Shown here: piece by piece, positions 24,301 through 34,639 of the stretch
Position numbering within the stretch: position 1 is the stretch's first letter
Layout: each line of letters opens with the position of its first letter
Assembly (NCBI RefSeq): GCF_910592395.1
Contig: NC_088325.1
Coordinates: 2,261,501-2,325,500, forward strand
Direction: 5' to 3'
From: Lineus longissimus
Taxonomy: Eukaryota; Nemertea; Pilidiophora; Heteronemertea; Lineidae
Length of the DNA stretch: 64,000 nucleotides
The notes under the pieces: model-generated
Database searches by the model: none
The model's input: the letters and a program-made list of their open reading frames with translations, nothing else
What the model was told of the DNA's origin: nothing
Made by a program: the position numbers and the translations under genes

Positions 24301-24683
24301 TGGTCAAGTTACCAAAAAAAATGATAACAAATATAGATTTCATCAAAGTTGAGTTGAGAGCTGGGACATTATTAACCCTATAAATGATATGATTTCTGAT
24401 ATCAACTTGAATACCTGTCCTGAAAATGACAATTCGTAAATATAACCCTCTTCTTCTTTCAGTCGTAACTGCTGATGGTCAAATTCTGAACGCCACGACG
24501 ACGACGGTGAACTATGTACAGCAACTTCCCGGCACGACTCTCTCACCGATGTTAGGCCAGGTCCAGCATACAACCGACTCGCCGGCTTTAATTGTACAAA
24601 ACAACGATGACTCTTTGAATAATTCAGACAGTGGGGACGTTAATTTAGTCCTTGATCACAGCGGAAATTCAGATCTGGAGTGA
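18343..24683 (+). CDS. PKNOX: PKNOX/PREP TALE homeodomain transcription factor
   Basis: Coding exons: 18343-18461, 19372-19636, 20714-21085, 21263-21398, 22146-22282, 22947-23023, 23733-23977 and 24463-24683; 523 codons with all phases consistent. The first coding exon starts at an acceptor (18316), with ATG 27 bp later. The MEIS/PREP N-terminal region spans about residues 67-165 ([19 protein letters not shown], then [19 protein letters not shown]), split exactly at DNL|MVK as in vertebrate PKNOX genes. The TALE homeodomain is about 318-380, with the three-residue PYP loop extension and WFINARRR at 369-376, carrying Ile50 and Asn51 for DNA contact; an intron splits the Trp codon. It is followed by the PREP-type [10 protein letters not shown] motif. 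The factor acts in the nucleus with PBX partners on TGACAG-like sites. Residues about 165-300 and the C-terminus are Gln/Thr/Ser-rich linkers. Length exceeds human PKNOX1 (436) because of these linkers. Introns hold many mobile elements. Confidence 0.96.
18560..19036. repeat. 80-bp array built from a SINE 3' domain
   Basis: Six units at 80-81 bp spacing, each containing GCACAGCAATTTGAGCATTC, CCAGTACTCATTACACCTG and CCTGGGTGGACATAAGG. The same phrases (CCAGTACCCATTTAACACCT, GGGTGGAGTAAGGCATG) occur once in the SINE at 57831-57982. Sequence continuing to about 19100 (GTGGGTTCGGACCAGTGACC) matches the remainder of that SINE. So a SINE in PKNOX intron 2 had its distal domain multiplied. Confidence 0.8.
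19706..20020. mobile_element. TTAA-type inverted-repeat element nested in family A
   Basis: A 315-bp segment with ends AGCGAACTGGAACCGCC and its complement. It is flanked on both sides by TTAA (19702-19705 and 20021-20024), where an uninterrupted family A copy has a single TTAA. TTAA duplication is the hallmark of piggyBac and Kolobok-type transposases. It has no coding capacity. Confidence 0.85.
20103..20222. mobile_element. Family D hairpin MITE, copy 2, nested in family A
   Basis: A near-perfect 120-bp palindrome from TGGGTGATATGAATAAAGAC to its complement. It interrupts the phrase CCTTAATA|GAGAGGTTG of the surrounding family A copy. Confidence 0.85.
21403..21850 (+). repeat. Tandem pseudo-exon copies derived from PKNOX exon 21263-21398
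   Basis: Three extra units follow the real exon at a spacing of about 145-150 bp. Each contains the 3' half of that exon (AGCCAGTGTCAT, CACAGATAGGTGTCCCC, ACGACAATGGGTAGG) together with its splice donor and the first part of the intron. All three copies read CCCTGAACT where the exon has CCCACAACT, which puts a TGA in the exon's frame, so they are not usable as coding exons. Confidence 0.85.
21890..22060 (+). mobile_element. SINE 3'-tail fragment in PKNOX intron
   Basis: Matches the tail of the complete SINE at 59064-59460 (AAGGCCAATAAACTCAACTGG and GGAGGAGGAATACTCC correspond to its AGGCCAATAAACCCAATTGG and GGAGGAGGATTACTCC). The tRNA-like head is missing. Confidence 0.75.
22491..22728. mobile_element. 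Long palindromic element in PKNOX intron
   Basis: Arms of about 70 bp pair almost perfectly: GGCTTGCATTGGAACTAAC at the left is matched by its complement at the right, and the pairing continues through GGCATTCAAGTGTGTTGG. The loop is about 100 bp. Single copy in the window. Confidence 0.8.
23291..23666. mobile_element. Family C inverted-repeat element, copy 2
   Basis: Both ends, AATAGCATTCCGCGAAG and CTTCGCGGAATGCTATT, are intact. It lies in the PKNOX intron that splits the homeodomain Trp codon and ends about 65 bp before the acceptor. Confidence 0.9.
24127..24240. mobile_element. Family A MITE fragment, copy 7
   Basis: Only the right part is left, starting in the conserved middle (TCAATTTGACCTCTCTAATC). 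The terminal repeat is decayed. In the last PKNOX intron. Confidence 0.7.
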
Positions 24684-24723
24684 GAATGTGTGAATCTTTC
24701 GTTTAGAAATTACGTGGAACATA

Positions 24724-24946
24724 TGTGACCCGCTCTACCAAAACTAGGCGCATGTCGCATCTGAACTCGACAGGTTGATACGGACTTGTTGTTCATTTCC
24801 CTATTGTAGACCTTTTGTGAAATCTATTACAAACTGATTTGGTCACATTTCACAAAAGGTCTACAATAGGGAAATGAACAACAAGTCCGTATCAACCTGT
24901 CAAGTTCAGATGCGACAAGCGCCTAGTTTTGGTAGAGCGGGTCACA
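24724..24946. mobile_element. Family E long hairpin MITE, copy 1
   Basis: A 223-bp palindrome starting TGTGACCCGCTCTACCAAAA and ending in the complement, flanked by TA on both sides. The arms are almost perfectly complementary over about 100 bp. It begins 40 bp after the PKNOX stop codon, so it probably lies in the 3' UTR and could form a stable RNA hairpin there. Confidence 0.9.
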
Positions 24947-25075
24947 TATTTGATGCGATTGATTAACCCTATCATTGCTGCAAGATTTGGCAGTGTATAC
25001 TAAACCCTGGCCCTCTCTGGGTGTAGACTTGGCAGCCTGGGTCCCAACATGGCTTGGGAAATGTTCTTCGTAAAA

Positions 25076-25266
25076 ATGTGACCCATCACAGCAAAACCAG
25101 GCGCATGTCGCTCTGAGCTTGGCAGGTTGAGACGGACTGTTTGTTTATTTCTCTGTTGTCTGCCTTTTGTGAAATATGAGCACATCAATTTCTTCCATTA
25201 TCTTCTGGTGTCATTTAGGCTCATCTTCTGTGCGACAAGCGCCTGGTTTTGCTGTGACGGGTCACA
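25076..25266. mobile_element. Family E-related element, diverged
   Basis: Shares GCGCATGTCGC, CAGGTTGAGACGGACT, CCTTTTGTGAAAT and GCGACAAGCGCCTGGTTTTG with family E. The arms here no longer pair through the centre, and the ends read TGTGACCCATCACAGC. It looks like a related subfamily that is not a full palindrome; partial copies lie at 27483-27642 and 56530-56706. Confidence 0.7.
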
Positions 25267-25305
25267 AATAGGTAGCATTACCTAATCTTACGACGAGGTC
25301 TTCAC

Positions 25306-26150
25306 TGGGTGATTTCAAAGTTGGTTTTGGTTTTAGTGTTGGGTGTTAATGTCAGTTTTATTCTTAATTGCTACCCCTAAAAACCTATGTCTGGATAAGA
25401 CAAATTCAAGGTTTTAGTTTAACACCAACACCTGGTTTTATCTAAACACCTAAAACCTGGGCTGAAACTAAGAATAAGTTTTATTCTGCAGGTAAAACTA
25501 ACACCAAGATGGACAGAGATAAAACCTTGGAAAAACCAAACATGCATGTTGTTGTCGTTGTTACTGTTGTTTCCCTATTGTTACCGCTTCCGATCTATAT
25601 AAATTTGGTCGTCTTCTTTCACGTCCATCATCATTCCCATCAGCGTTCAAAATACCAGCAACTACTTCTTGAAATGGTACGAACAACATGATTTTTTTTC
25701 TTAACACCAACACCAACTTTGAAATCCACTTGGTGTTAATGCCTAAGGTGTTAGTTTTATTGGTAATACAAAATGCACTACAAATCTTCCAAATATAACA
25801 CCGAGCTGGGATTAAAATCAGACCTTGGTATTCCAATTGGTTTCAGTGTGAAACTAAAACCTAATTTGAAATAGGATAATGCTAAATCTGAGTGTCAAAA
25901 CTAACACCAGAACTGATTTCATTTCTGGTGTTGTGGAGAGTTTTAGTTTTAGTCCCGGTGTTAGTTTTTGACACTAAAACCATCCCTTAGTTTTAAGCTA
26001 AAACCGGACATAATGCTAAAACCAACAAACACCGACTTTGAAATAGGATGAAACTAAAACCTGCTTCATTTCAATGCTGGCTTAATCAAGGGTTTTAGTG
26101 TTCCATTTAGTTTTAAAACTAAATCTAAAAACTGACTTTGAAATCACCCA
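25306..26150. mobile_element. 845-bp inverted-repeat element of AAAACC/GGTTTT-rich sequence
   Basis: The ends are TGGGTGATTTCAAAGTTGGT and the complement of TGGGTGATTTCAAAGTCAGT. The interior is dominated by variants of TTAGTTTTA and AACACCAA in both orientations, and the phrase CTTTGAAAT recurs internally several times. No coding capacity apart from short chance frames. Confidence 0.75.
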
Positions 26151-26783
26151 TTGAATTGAGTACAGTGCTGCCACCTCGTTTTTTTATGTGTAACCAACCA
26201 AAATTTCATGGGACAGTGGTGAATGATGGAACTTGTGGAATATTTCACGGAATATTGCCAAAATTATGCAGTGTACGGACCCGGTAAATACTGTAGATAG
26301 TAGCATAAAGAGTTAATTGAATTCAACTATGAAGACTCTGTGAATAACAGTGGTTAGTTATGGTCCATATTGGAGGTTTTAGGTCTTTAATCGGGAGAAT
26401 TCTAGGAATTTCTGGTTGAATTTGCAAAATCATTTAGTCTGGGATGAGGTATAGTTTACCAAGAATAACCAGTCATAGTAGAAAAGGAGGTAGAGTGTGG
26501 TAAAGAGGGCCAAAGGGTGGGGGTGGTAAAAGTTTAAGGTTAAAGTTTAAAATTGGAAAACCAGGATAGCTCCACTGTTTTGTCAGTGAAGGTTGTTCCT
26601 AAATTGTGCCATATTTCTGTAATTCTGTACCCTTTGAACCTTAGAACTACATAAGTACATGCTACATGTACCTTGGTGGTGTTCTTGAAATCAGATCGGG
26701 GTAGATAGTTCAAATTCTGGGGCTCAGATTGATATAAATGATAGAAAGTGTGACAAAATTTATGTGGCATTGACTACACACAA
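26151..26783. other. Intergenic DNA without recognised features
   Basis: AT-rich, no supported reading frame or repeat family copy. It may include the distal PKNOX 3' UTR; I could not place a poly(A) site. Confidence 0.3.
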
Positions 26784-26903
26784 TGGGTGATATGAATAAA
26801 GACTAGCAAATGCTTTTACTTCAATTTTGTACAGAAAGACCTAGTGTATATGTACATGAAGTTTTAGATAAAAGCATTTGCTAGTCTTTATTCATATCAC
26901 CCA
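26784..26903. mobile_element. Family D hairpin MITE, copy 3
   Basis: A complete 120-bp palindrome, TGGGTGATATGAATAAAGAC to its complement, with TAGCAAATGCTTTTA in both arms. Confidence 0.9.
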
Positions 26904-29439
26904 TTACCTGTATAAACGGTAGAATGTAGCACTTATTAATGCGTATGCATATGAGGGGGGTGGGGAAGTTACAAGGTGTACAAGGTGCATATGAGGAGGG
27001 TGGGGGTTGGAGAAATTGTATCTTGGGAGCATGATTACTTCATGGATAACCCTTAATAATATTTCTCATTGATTTCGAGATATCACATTGTAAACAGAGT
27101 TTCCTTGATGTGGCTAAAAGACTGGGGATTTCGATCGAATTTTTCATGAGAAAATTCATGATTTACCCAAAAGCGATCTATAAAAAAACAAATGGTGTTG
27201 GTTCAGGTCAAACTGGATGATTATTGATACTGTCAGAATGTTATTGTCAACTTTAAAAAGTATTGTTAATTGAATAATAATTTTTGACGATAATAGAAAG
27301 CTTTTATAAATTTTATATAAATCTGAATTCTGTGTTGCGTGCTTTTTTATCTGTGATGAGTTTTTGGAAGGGGCGCTTTGACCAGAGATCATAAAGTCTA
27401 CTCTCAAAGGCTGTCTGTAATTATACAAGGGGTAGCCACCTCAGGAAAGATAGTTACGGCACCTGTTTCGGCAAAAGCTGATGCTTGTCACACAGAAGAT
27501 GAGCCTAAACGACACAAGGAGATAATAGAATGAATTGGTGGATTTCACCAAAGGCAGACAACTGTGAAATGAACAACCAGTCCGTCTCAACGTGAAGAGC
27601 TTGGAGCAACATAGGCCTTGTTGTCCTGTGACAGGTCACATATGTAGAAACAGACCTTCCCACCCCCACTCCTTATCTGTGCTAAGTTTTTTTCGAGAGT
27701 ACGAGCTTTGACCAGAGATCATGAAGTCCACAGGTTGTCGTTAATTAGGGGGGGGGGGGGGGGATAGCCTATACAATTAGACCCAACGGGTGGCGCAATA
27801 ATGTGAAATGCTTAACACCTTCAGCGCCGAACCATGTGGATCTACGTGGCCAAAATTCGTCCTCTGAACTGGTTATCGGTGTCACATGGACTTCATGAAA
27901 GAACTACGCCATCGCCATCTTCAGGGCAAGGCAGGAACTGAAAAGACCAAACCACTGAATCTATATCATAATACTAGAAGGCGGCTCGATAAAGTGCCAT
28001 TTGGGGGTTGTGTTTCGAAATTTTGCACGTTTGCAGGTGATATGTTATCCTGATGCAACGTCATGTTTATTTTCGGAAATTTACTTCAGCGGAGCAGTAA
28101 TGAGGGATTTTTAATCGGACACTGTCAATTCTCCTTACCACTCACAGAAGCCAAGTCATTACTGTTTAGTTATACAAGGGCTTAATCAATTACCTGCACT
28201 CCCTGTGGGGTGACTAACATTACCGGTTAAACAGCTGGCTGTAGGGGGATGATTGGAACAGCCTGTACCTGTTGACCAGCTGAACCAATTATTTTTCAAT
28301 CCACGATTGCAGGTCACCTGACCTTCGAGATTTCGCGGGGAAAGAAATTGTAAACAAACGCATGTGTGCAGTTCAAATGTAAACAAAAATGTATTTTTGG
28401 TACTTTTGGTTGCTGGACTTGGGTCTTCCCGCAGTAAGGAGCTGGGGTCAAATTGGTGGTCTATTGTTTATGGGTGCTGTGTTAGCCAGTGCTAGCCCTT
28501 GATTATGAAGGGATTTTCAAATGAAAGGTTACCATGGTCTGTTTATGTGCTCACGACAGCTTTCAATACTTGATGTATCTGAAGAGGCACTCTGAACTTG
28601 GCATGGCCTTATCAAGGAGCTGCTCACGGTGCTGAACCTCTAGCTTGCCTGTCGACTAAGTGCCTTGCCCGAGATCATGCTACATGTAGGAGGAGCACGC
28701 ATTTTAAAGTTATAGTACATGTAGTGATAGTGCAATCGGTCCGAGCCATTTGGAGGCCGACATGTGAAAGCCTATCTGGGTTCTCCTTCTCCGTAAAAAG
28801 GCGCATTGCTGACTAGGAACGAGGCATTGCCTCATCATCTCTATCGTACCAATTGATATACTTTTTTTGCACGCATACAGCACGCCACAGCTAGGTCCGA
28901 GTCTGTGGACAAATGGTTTGTTTAATTTGTCTCTTATTGCTCCTTTGATATTGCATTTAGAGTTTCATTGCAATTCAATCTAATCAAGTTATAGCCCCAC
29001 TTGAACCTGCCTGCGCCAAGGGTACAATGCTTATAAATTAATGTCATGTAGGCTACTTTATAATCAGTAGGGCATACACACGATTGCACACATTGTTATA
29101 CTGAAATACGGTTATGATACGAGATGCGTTCGCAAACATAATGGTCCTTGTCATCTGGCTATCATGTATGCTGAAGGTTTAATTGGTGGTGAGCATCGGG
29201 TCAGTATGGATATAGACCGTGCGATTATTCTCAAAACCGTCTTTTATTGAGATCGTCAAGCAGCCACTATTTGCCAAGATATCGCGCGATTGTATGACAG
29301 CGAGCGGTAACTGGTGGAATCGGCGAACCGGCATGCATTTCGTGACGATGAAGGTCACAGTACAAGCATGAGGGAGGGCTCAGACGTTTTCAATTATTCC
29401 TTGAGGAACGGCTTCTTTCATTCGCCGGGAGGAACTGTG
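26904..29439. other. Intergenic DNA between PKNOX and the LicD gene
   Basis: Holds a partial family E-related copy (27483-27642), a G-run at about 27748-27762 and otherwise unique AT-rich sequence. No exon with credible splice sites was found. Confidence 0.4.
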
Positions 29440-29855
29440 CACTCTCCATTCACCAGTTTTCATTTAACAAGAGGAAGACAGCACATCATTAAACTGATTC
29501 ACCAGGGGGAAATAAGCACATATTACACGGACTCGCAGGAGAAACTGAGCTCATTATTACACTAATTCGAGCACATTATTACACTGATTCCCGCACTGAT
29601 TCACCTAGAGGAACTGACCACATTATAACACTAATTGGTCAGGAAGAACTCGGCATATTATTACACTAATTCACCAGGAGGAACTGAGCACATTCTTACA
29701 CTGATTTACCAGGAGGAAGTGAGCTCATTCTTACACTGATTCACCAGGAGGAAGTGAGCTCATTCTTTCACTGTCTCATCAGGAGGTAACCTACTAACTC
29801 ATTCTCACACTACTAAGCACATCAACCAGGAGGTACTGAACACATTTGCTTGCCA
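29440..29855. repeat. Degenerate 35-45 bp repeat before the LicD start
   Basis: Loose head-to-tail units carry ACTGATTCACCAGGAGGAA and TGAGCACATTATTACACT with many changes, about nine in all. The array ends next to a possible splice acceptor (TTGCCAACAG|TG) two bases before the LicD start codon. So a 5' UTR exon junction there is possible. Confidence 0.65.
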
Positions 29856-29861
29856 ACAGTG

Positions 29862-30815
29862 ATGCCGACTCTATCCGAGATGAAGTTCTGCTACAGGTGC
29901 TCGAAACGCCATCTCGTGTTGAGGTATCTAATTGCAGGTCTCTCCATCACAACTGTCATATTATATATCTTGAACGTTCATTTTCCGTGGGTCTGGGTCG
30001 GCATTGTTAACCTGCTGGATCTCTATGGCGGTTACTGGACACCGAAGGATCTATTACGGAATAGTATCAGCGAAAAAGATAGAGCGCAACTCGTTTCACT
30101 CTTAAAGGTGTTGTTACCAGTCTTGGACGAGGGGAATTTTACATATCTTGTGTACGGCGGGACATTGTTGGGGTCTTGGCGACATCACGCCATGATGGCC
30201 TGGGATGATGACATTGACATCATGATAGACAATAATAGGCGGGGGGCGGTCATTCAAGCCTTGAAGGCCTTAGAACCTGACTTTGTTATATATGATACGG
30301 GGTGTGTCGTAAAGTTTCATAGGACAGATACGAAGATCGTCGAAGGAAAGAAATGGGGCTGGCCATTCGTTGATGTGACCTTTTTCGGCCATAATTCGAC
30401 TCATCTCTGGGATATGAACTCATTCTGGATATCAATAAAGTACAAACTAACCGATGTCTTTCCATTACATAAACGCCCTTTTGAGAGTCTTATGGTCAAT
30501 TCACCTCATAATACGTTATCCGTTTTGTACAAGGTCTTTGGGAAAACGGATACCTGTTCGTCTTGGATTTACAGCCATAAAGTTGAAACGGCTACAAATT
30601 TGGTAACTTACGTCAAATGTGAAACACTTAAGGATGTTTATCCCTTTGTGCACAGAAAGTTTGTGAACGGAAAGATGCGGGAAACCCTTATGAAGGGAGA
30701 CAAAGTGTTTCATGTTGTTAATGTTGACGAACTTGAAGAGAATCTATCTTCACCTTATAGCTTAGAACGGTTAAGGTCAACGTTGGATTATGATACTAGC
30801 ACAGTCGGACCTTAG
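29862..30815 (+). CDS. LicD/fukutin-family transferase, type II membrane protein
   Basis: An intronless frame of 317 codons from ATG at 29862. The frame stays open four codons further upstream (TTG), but ATG is the credible start. Residues about 20-38 form one hydrophobic segment after a short basic, Cys-containing N-terminus, which fits a type II Golgi or ER anchor. The LicD core follows: YGGTLLGSWRHH at about 98-109, then AWDDDIDIM (113-121), whose Asp cluster is the metal-binding DxD-like motif of this nucleotidyl/phospho-sugar transferase fold, and WPFVDVTFF at 167-175. N-glycosylation sequons lie at about 92 and 178. Relatives include bacterial LicD phosphocholine transferases and animal FKTN/FKRP ribitol-phosphate transferases; this protein is shorter than either (FKRP is about 495 residues), so donor and acceptor cannot be assigned. 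AATAAA at 30834-30839 may be its poly(A) signal. Confidence 0.9.
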   Translation: MPTLSEMKFCYRCSKRHLVLRYLIAGLSITTVILYILNVHFPWVWVGIVNLLDLYGGYWTPKDLLRNSISEKDRAQLVSLLKVLLPVLDEGNFTYLVYGGTLLGSWRHHAMMAWDDDIDIMIDNNRRGAVIQALKALEPDFVIYDTGCVVKFHRTDTKIVEGKKWGWPFVDVTFFGHNSTHLWDMNSFWISIKYKLTDVFPLHKRPFESLMVNSPHNTLSVLYKVFGKTDTCSSWIYSHKVETATNLVTYVKCETLKDVYPFVHRKFVNGKMRETLMKGDKVFHVVNVDELEENLSSPYSLERLRSTLDYDTSTVGP

Positions 30816-30886
30816 GCCGATTGCGTGGTTTAAAATAAAGGGAGTCTTTAGCCAGTTGTCAGACAGGCCATATTAAGTCATATGCA

Positions 30887-33800
30887 TTCGGAGAGCGCGA
30901 TCGCTACTGGGAACCTTTTGGTCGCTCGTGGGACCCACTTTGATGATCGCCGCCCAGACCCTCACGTGACCCGCGTGTTAATAGATGGCGACGGCGTTGT
31001 TCCAGGCGGCGGTCGACCTGCATATTTAATGCTTTCCCTGTGTATTTGAGTATAAACTTGTACGATAAATGATAAGCGTGTGTGATCCGTGGTTGATGGA
31101 TCCTAATATCATAATATGGGGGAAGGCGCTGTGGAGGTCTGTAGCCAGGGTGGGGTGATTGTTAGGATGATGGTATCATGGCCGTTGACTGAAAAGCAGT
31201 GGGGGAGGACCAGGGAATAGGGGGGCTTTAGTTATATTTGAGTATAGATTTATACGATAAATGATAAGCGTTTGTGATCGGCAAATTATATATTAATGTG
31301 ATTTTACAGGTCATATTTAGGCCTAATACCACAAATTGATCAACCTTGTTACTATTGATTGATTATTGGCAACAATCACTGTTCATTAATAAGTTCGAGG
31401 AAAAATGTTGAGATCAACTTTGTTATCCGAAGCGTATAGGCCAAGGATTGATTGATTATGTCGTTTATCTTGTAATATTCATGTAACTATGTACACTGTA
31501 TTATGATGTACTGTCTGTACTTTTGTGATAGCTGTGCAACTGCAAGTAAATACTTAGTTAGTTCATCACCTTTCGTACAGATGGCACTGCAGGTGAGGGG
31601 TTTGGTGTGTTTGGGAAAGGTCTCACCTTGAGCGGTTGAGGACAATGTCACAACCAGAGGATTTTTATCTATGGTGTGGGTTTGCCAAGGCTTCTTTGAG
31701 GGTTTATAAAGAATTATGGGCTTTTCCCCCCGCATTTCTCAAAGCTGATTGAGTTGATTGTGACGACTACAGATACATCATGTCGGTACTTTACGCATAT
31801 TACATGTCTGTGTATGTAAAGTTTCTTGTAATGTGCTATTAATTATGTAACTTTTCTTGTACAATAAATTGTTTTCACATTTGACAGTACCTAGAGTTTT
31901 TGCTTCGTCTTTGCTGTTCGGATGACGTATTTCAGTGTACCGGTAATCACTGCTAACACGCTGAGGGTACCAATAAGAAAACCGTACGAGTGGCAGATCT
32001 TCTACGGTCTGAAAGCAATCACTGTTATCCTTAAGGAGACACACTGAGGGGCCCAGCAGCGATCAACTTGGTTATCTGAATAGTTTTGATAGATAATTGG
32101 CAGTAATCACTGTTATCCTTAAGGAGACACACTGAGGGTCCCCAGCAGCGATCAACTTGGTTATCTGAATAGTTTTGATAGATAATTGGCAGTAATCACT
32201 GTTATCCTTAAGGAGACACACTGAGAGTCCCCAGCAGCGATCAACTTGGTTATCTGAATAGTCTTGATAGATAATTGGCAGTAATCACTGTTATCCTTAA
32301 GGAGACACACTGAGAGTCCCCAGCAGCGATCAACTTAGTTATCTGAGCAGTAGTTATTTATTCATGGCAATAAAACTGTTATGAGAGAGGAGACACACTG
32401 AGGGTCCCCAGCAGCGACCAACTCGGTTATCTGGATAGTCTTGATAGATAATTGGCAGTAATCGTTGTTTTCCTTAAGGAGACACACTGAGGGTCCCAAG
32501 CAGCGACCAACTTGGTTATCTGGATAGTCTTGATAGAAAATTGGCAGTAATCACTGTTATCCTTAAGGAGACACACTGAGAGTCCCCAGCAGCGATCAAC
32601 TTGGTTATCTGAGCAGTAGTGATTTATTCATGGCAATAAAACTGTTATGAGAGAGGAGACACACTGAGGGTCCCCAGCAGAGATCAACTTGGTTATCTGA
32701 ATGGTTTTGATAGAAAATTGGCAGTTATCACTGTTATCCTTAAGGAGACACACTGAGGGTCCCCAGCAGCGATCAACTTGGTTATATGAATAGTCTTGAT
32801 AGAAAATTGGCAGTAATCAGTGTTATCCTTAAGGAGACACACTGAGGGTCCCCAGCAGCGATCAACTTGGTTATCTGGATAGTCTTGATAGATAATTGGC
32901 AGTAATCGTTGTTATCCTTAAGGAGACACACTGAGGGTCCCCAGCAGCGATCAACTTGGTTATCTGGATAGTCTTGATAGATAATTGGCAGAAATCGTTG
33001 TTATCCTCAAGGAGACACACTGAGGGTCCCCAGCAGCGATCAACTTGGTTATCTGGATAGTCTTGATAGATAATTGGCAGAAATCGTTGTTATCCTCAAG
33101 GAGACACAATGAGGGTCCCCAGCAGCGATCAACTTGGTTATCTGAATAGTTTTGATGGATAATTGGCAGAAATCGTTGTTATCCTCAAGGAGACACAATG
33201 AGGGTCCCCAGCAGCGATCAACTTGGTTATCTGGATAGTCTTGATAGATAATTGGCAGAAATCGTTGTTATCCTCAAGGAGACACACTGAGGGTCCCCAA
33301 CAGCGATCAACTTGGTTATCTGAATAGTTTTCATGGATAATTGGCAGAAATCGTTGTTATCCTCAAGGAGACACAATGAGGGTCCCCAGCAGCGATCAAC
33401 TTGGTTATCTGGATAGTCTTGATAGATAATTGGTAGTAATCACTGTTATCCTTAAGGAGACACACTGAGGGTCCCCAGCAGCGATCAACTTGGTTATATG
33501 AATTATCTTGATAGATAATTGGCAGTAATCACTGTTATCCTCAAGGAGACACACTGAGGGTCCCCAGCAGCGATCAACTTGGTTATATGAATTATCTTGA
33601 TAGATAATTGGCAGTAATCACTGTTATCCTTAAGGAGACACACTGAGGGTCCCCAGCAGCGATCAACTTGGTTATATGAATAGTCTTGATAGAAATTGGC
33701 AGTAATCACTGTTATCCTTAAGGAGACACACTGAGGGTCCCAAGCAGCGACCAACTTGGTTTTCTGGATAGTCTTGATAGAAAATTGGCAGTAATCACTG

Positions 33801-34154
33801 TTATCCTTAAGGAGACACACTGAGGGTCCCCAGCAGCGATCAACTTGGTTATATGAATTATCTTGATAGATAATTGGCAGTAATCACTGTTTTCCTTAAG
33901 GAGACACACTGAGAGTCCCCAGCAGCGATCAACTTGGTTATCTGAGCAGTAGTGATTTATTCATGGCAATAAAACTGTTATGAGAGAGGAGACACACTGA
34001 GGGTCCCCAGCAGCGACCAACTTGGTTATATGAATAGTCTTGATAGATAATTGGCAGTAATCGTTGTTTTCCTTAAGGAGACACACTGAGGGTCCCCAGC
34101 AGCGATCAACTTGGTTATATGAAAAGGTTCCCAGCAGCGATCGCGCTCTCCGAA
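30887..34154. mobile_element. 3.3-kb element: inverted termini enclosing a minisatellite
   Basis: Terminal inverted repeats of 33 bp, at 30887-30919 and 34122-34154, differ at one position. They start TTCGGAGAGCGCGATCGCT and continue to CTGGGAACCTTTT. The right two-thirds is an 89-bp tandem array. The left third (30920-31984) is unique-looking, with a decayed array unit at about 31330-31440. No transposase frame is visible and no clear target duplication. The left end lies about 70 bp after the LicD stop codon. Confidence 0.75.
31985..34121. repeat. 89-bp tandem array, about 24 units
   Basis: Each unit contains GTTATCCTTAAGGAGACACA, CCCCAGCAGCGATCAACTTG and TTGATAGATAATTGGCAG. A subset of units replaces one part with GATTTATTCATGGCAATAAA (about 32345-32395, 32625-32660, 33950-33990), giving a higher-order pattern. 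The phrase GGTCCCCAGCAGCGATC inside each unit matches GGTTCCCAGCAGCGATC in the element's terminal repeat. Confidence 0.95.
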
Positions 34155-34184
34155 CCCTGATCTATTAAGTTACACAAAGTCACC

Positions 34185-34554
34185 AATAGCATTCCGCGAT
34201 AATGAGGTCACTGCAGCTGCTGCCCTCTATTTCCCCATCGCTGAATTACAGGCAATGTCGACAAACATGCGGTTTTGTAATGGATTCAGGCTTTCTAACT
34301 AGGGCAGTTAGATTCAATCTGGCACATGTCCGAGTGTTGGAAATACTACATAATTGTTCTGAATATTTCTCTCTCTGACTCTATGGTATCATTCATGCTA
34401 AAAACAATGCAGGGTCAAAGATAATTGACTTTGAAATAAGCTCAAATGCGTAGAAATAAGTGTCGATGTCCGACTGTCACGTGACTAAAACGTCATCAAT
34501 ATCTTATTCAAATGACCTTGTGAGCTATAAATAGTAACGTCGCGGAATGCTATT
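34185..34554. mobile_element. Family C inverted-repeat element, copy 3
   Basis: A complete copy with ends AATAGCATTCCGCG and CGCGGAATGCTATT. It sits 30 bp to the right of the 3.3-kb element, in a fragment resembling family G (AAGTTACACAAAGTCACCAAT). Confidence 0.9.
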
Positions 34555-34639
34555 GGTTTTAGCCATGAGGGGCAGGATTCCAAAATCCCAATCAATGGAT
34601 CGATGGGAGCCCATGTGGTCAGCGTGAGCTAGTGACAAA

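Noticed and set aside
32000-34120. Possible CRISPR-like array
   Set aside because: The 89-bp units are contiguous with no unique spacers, and the genome is eukaryotic; it is a tandem satellite.
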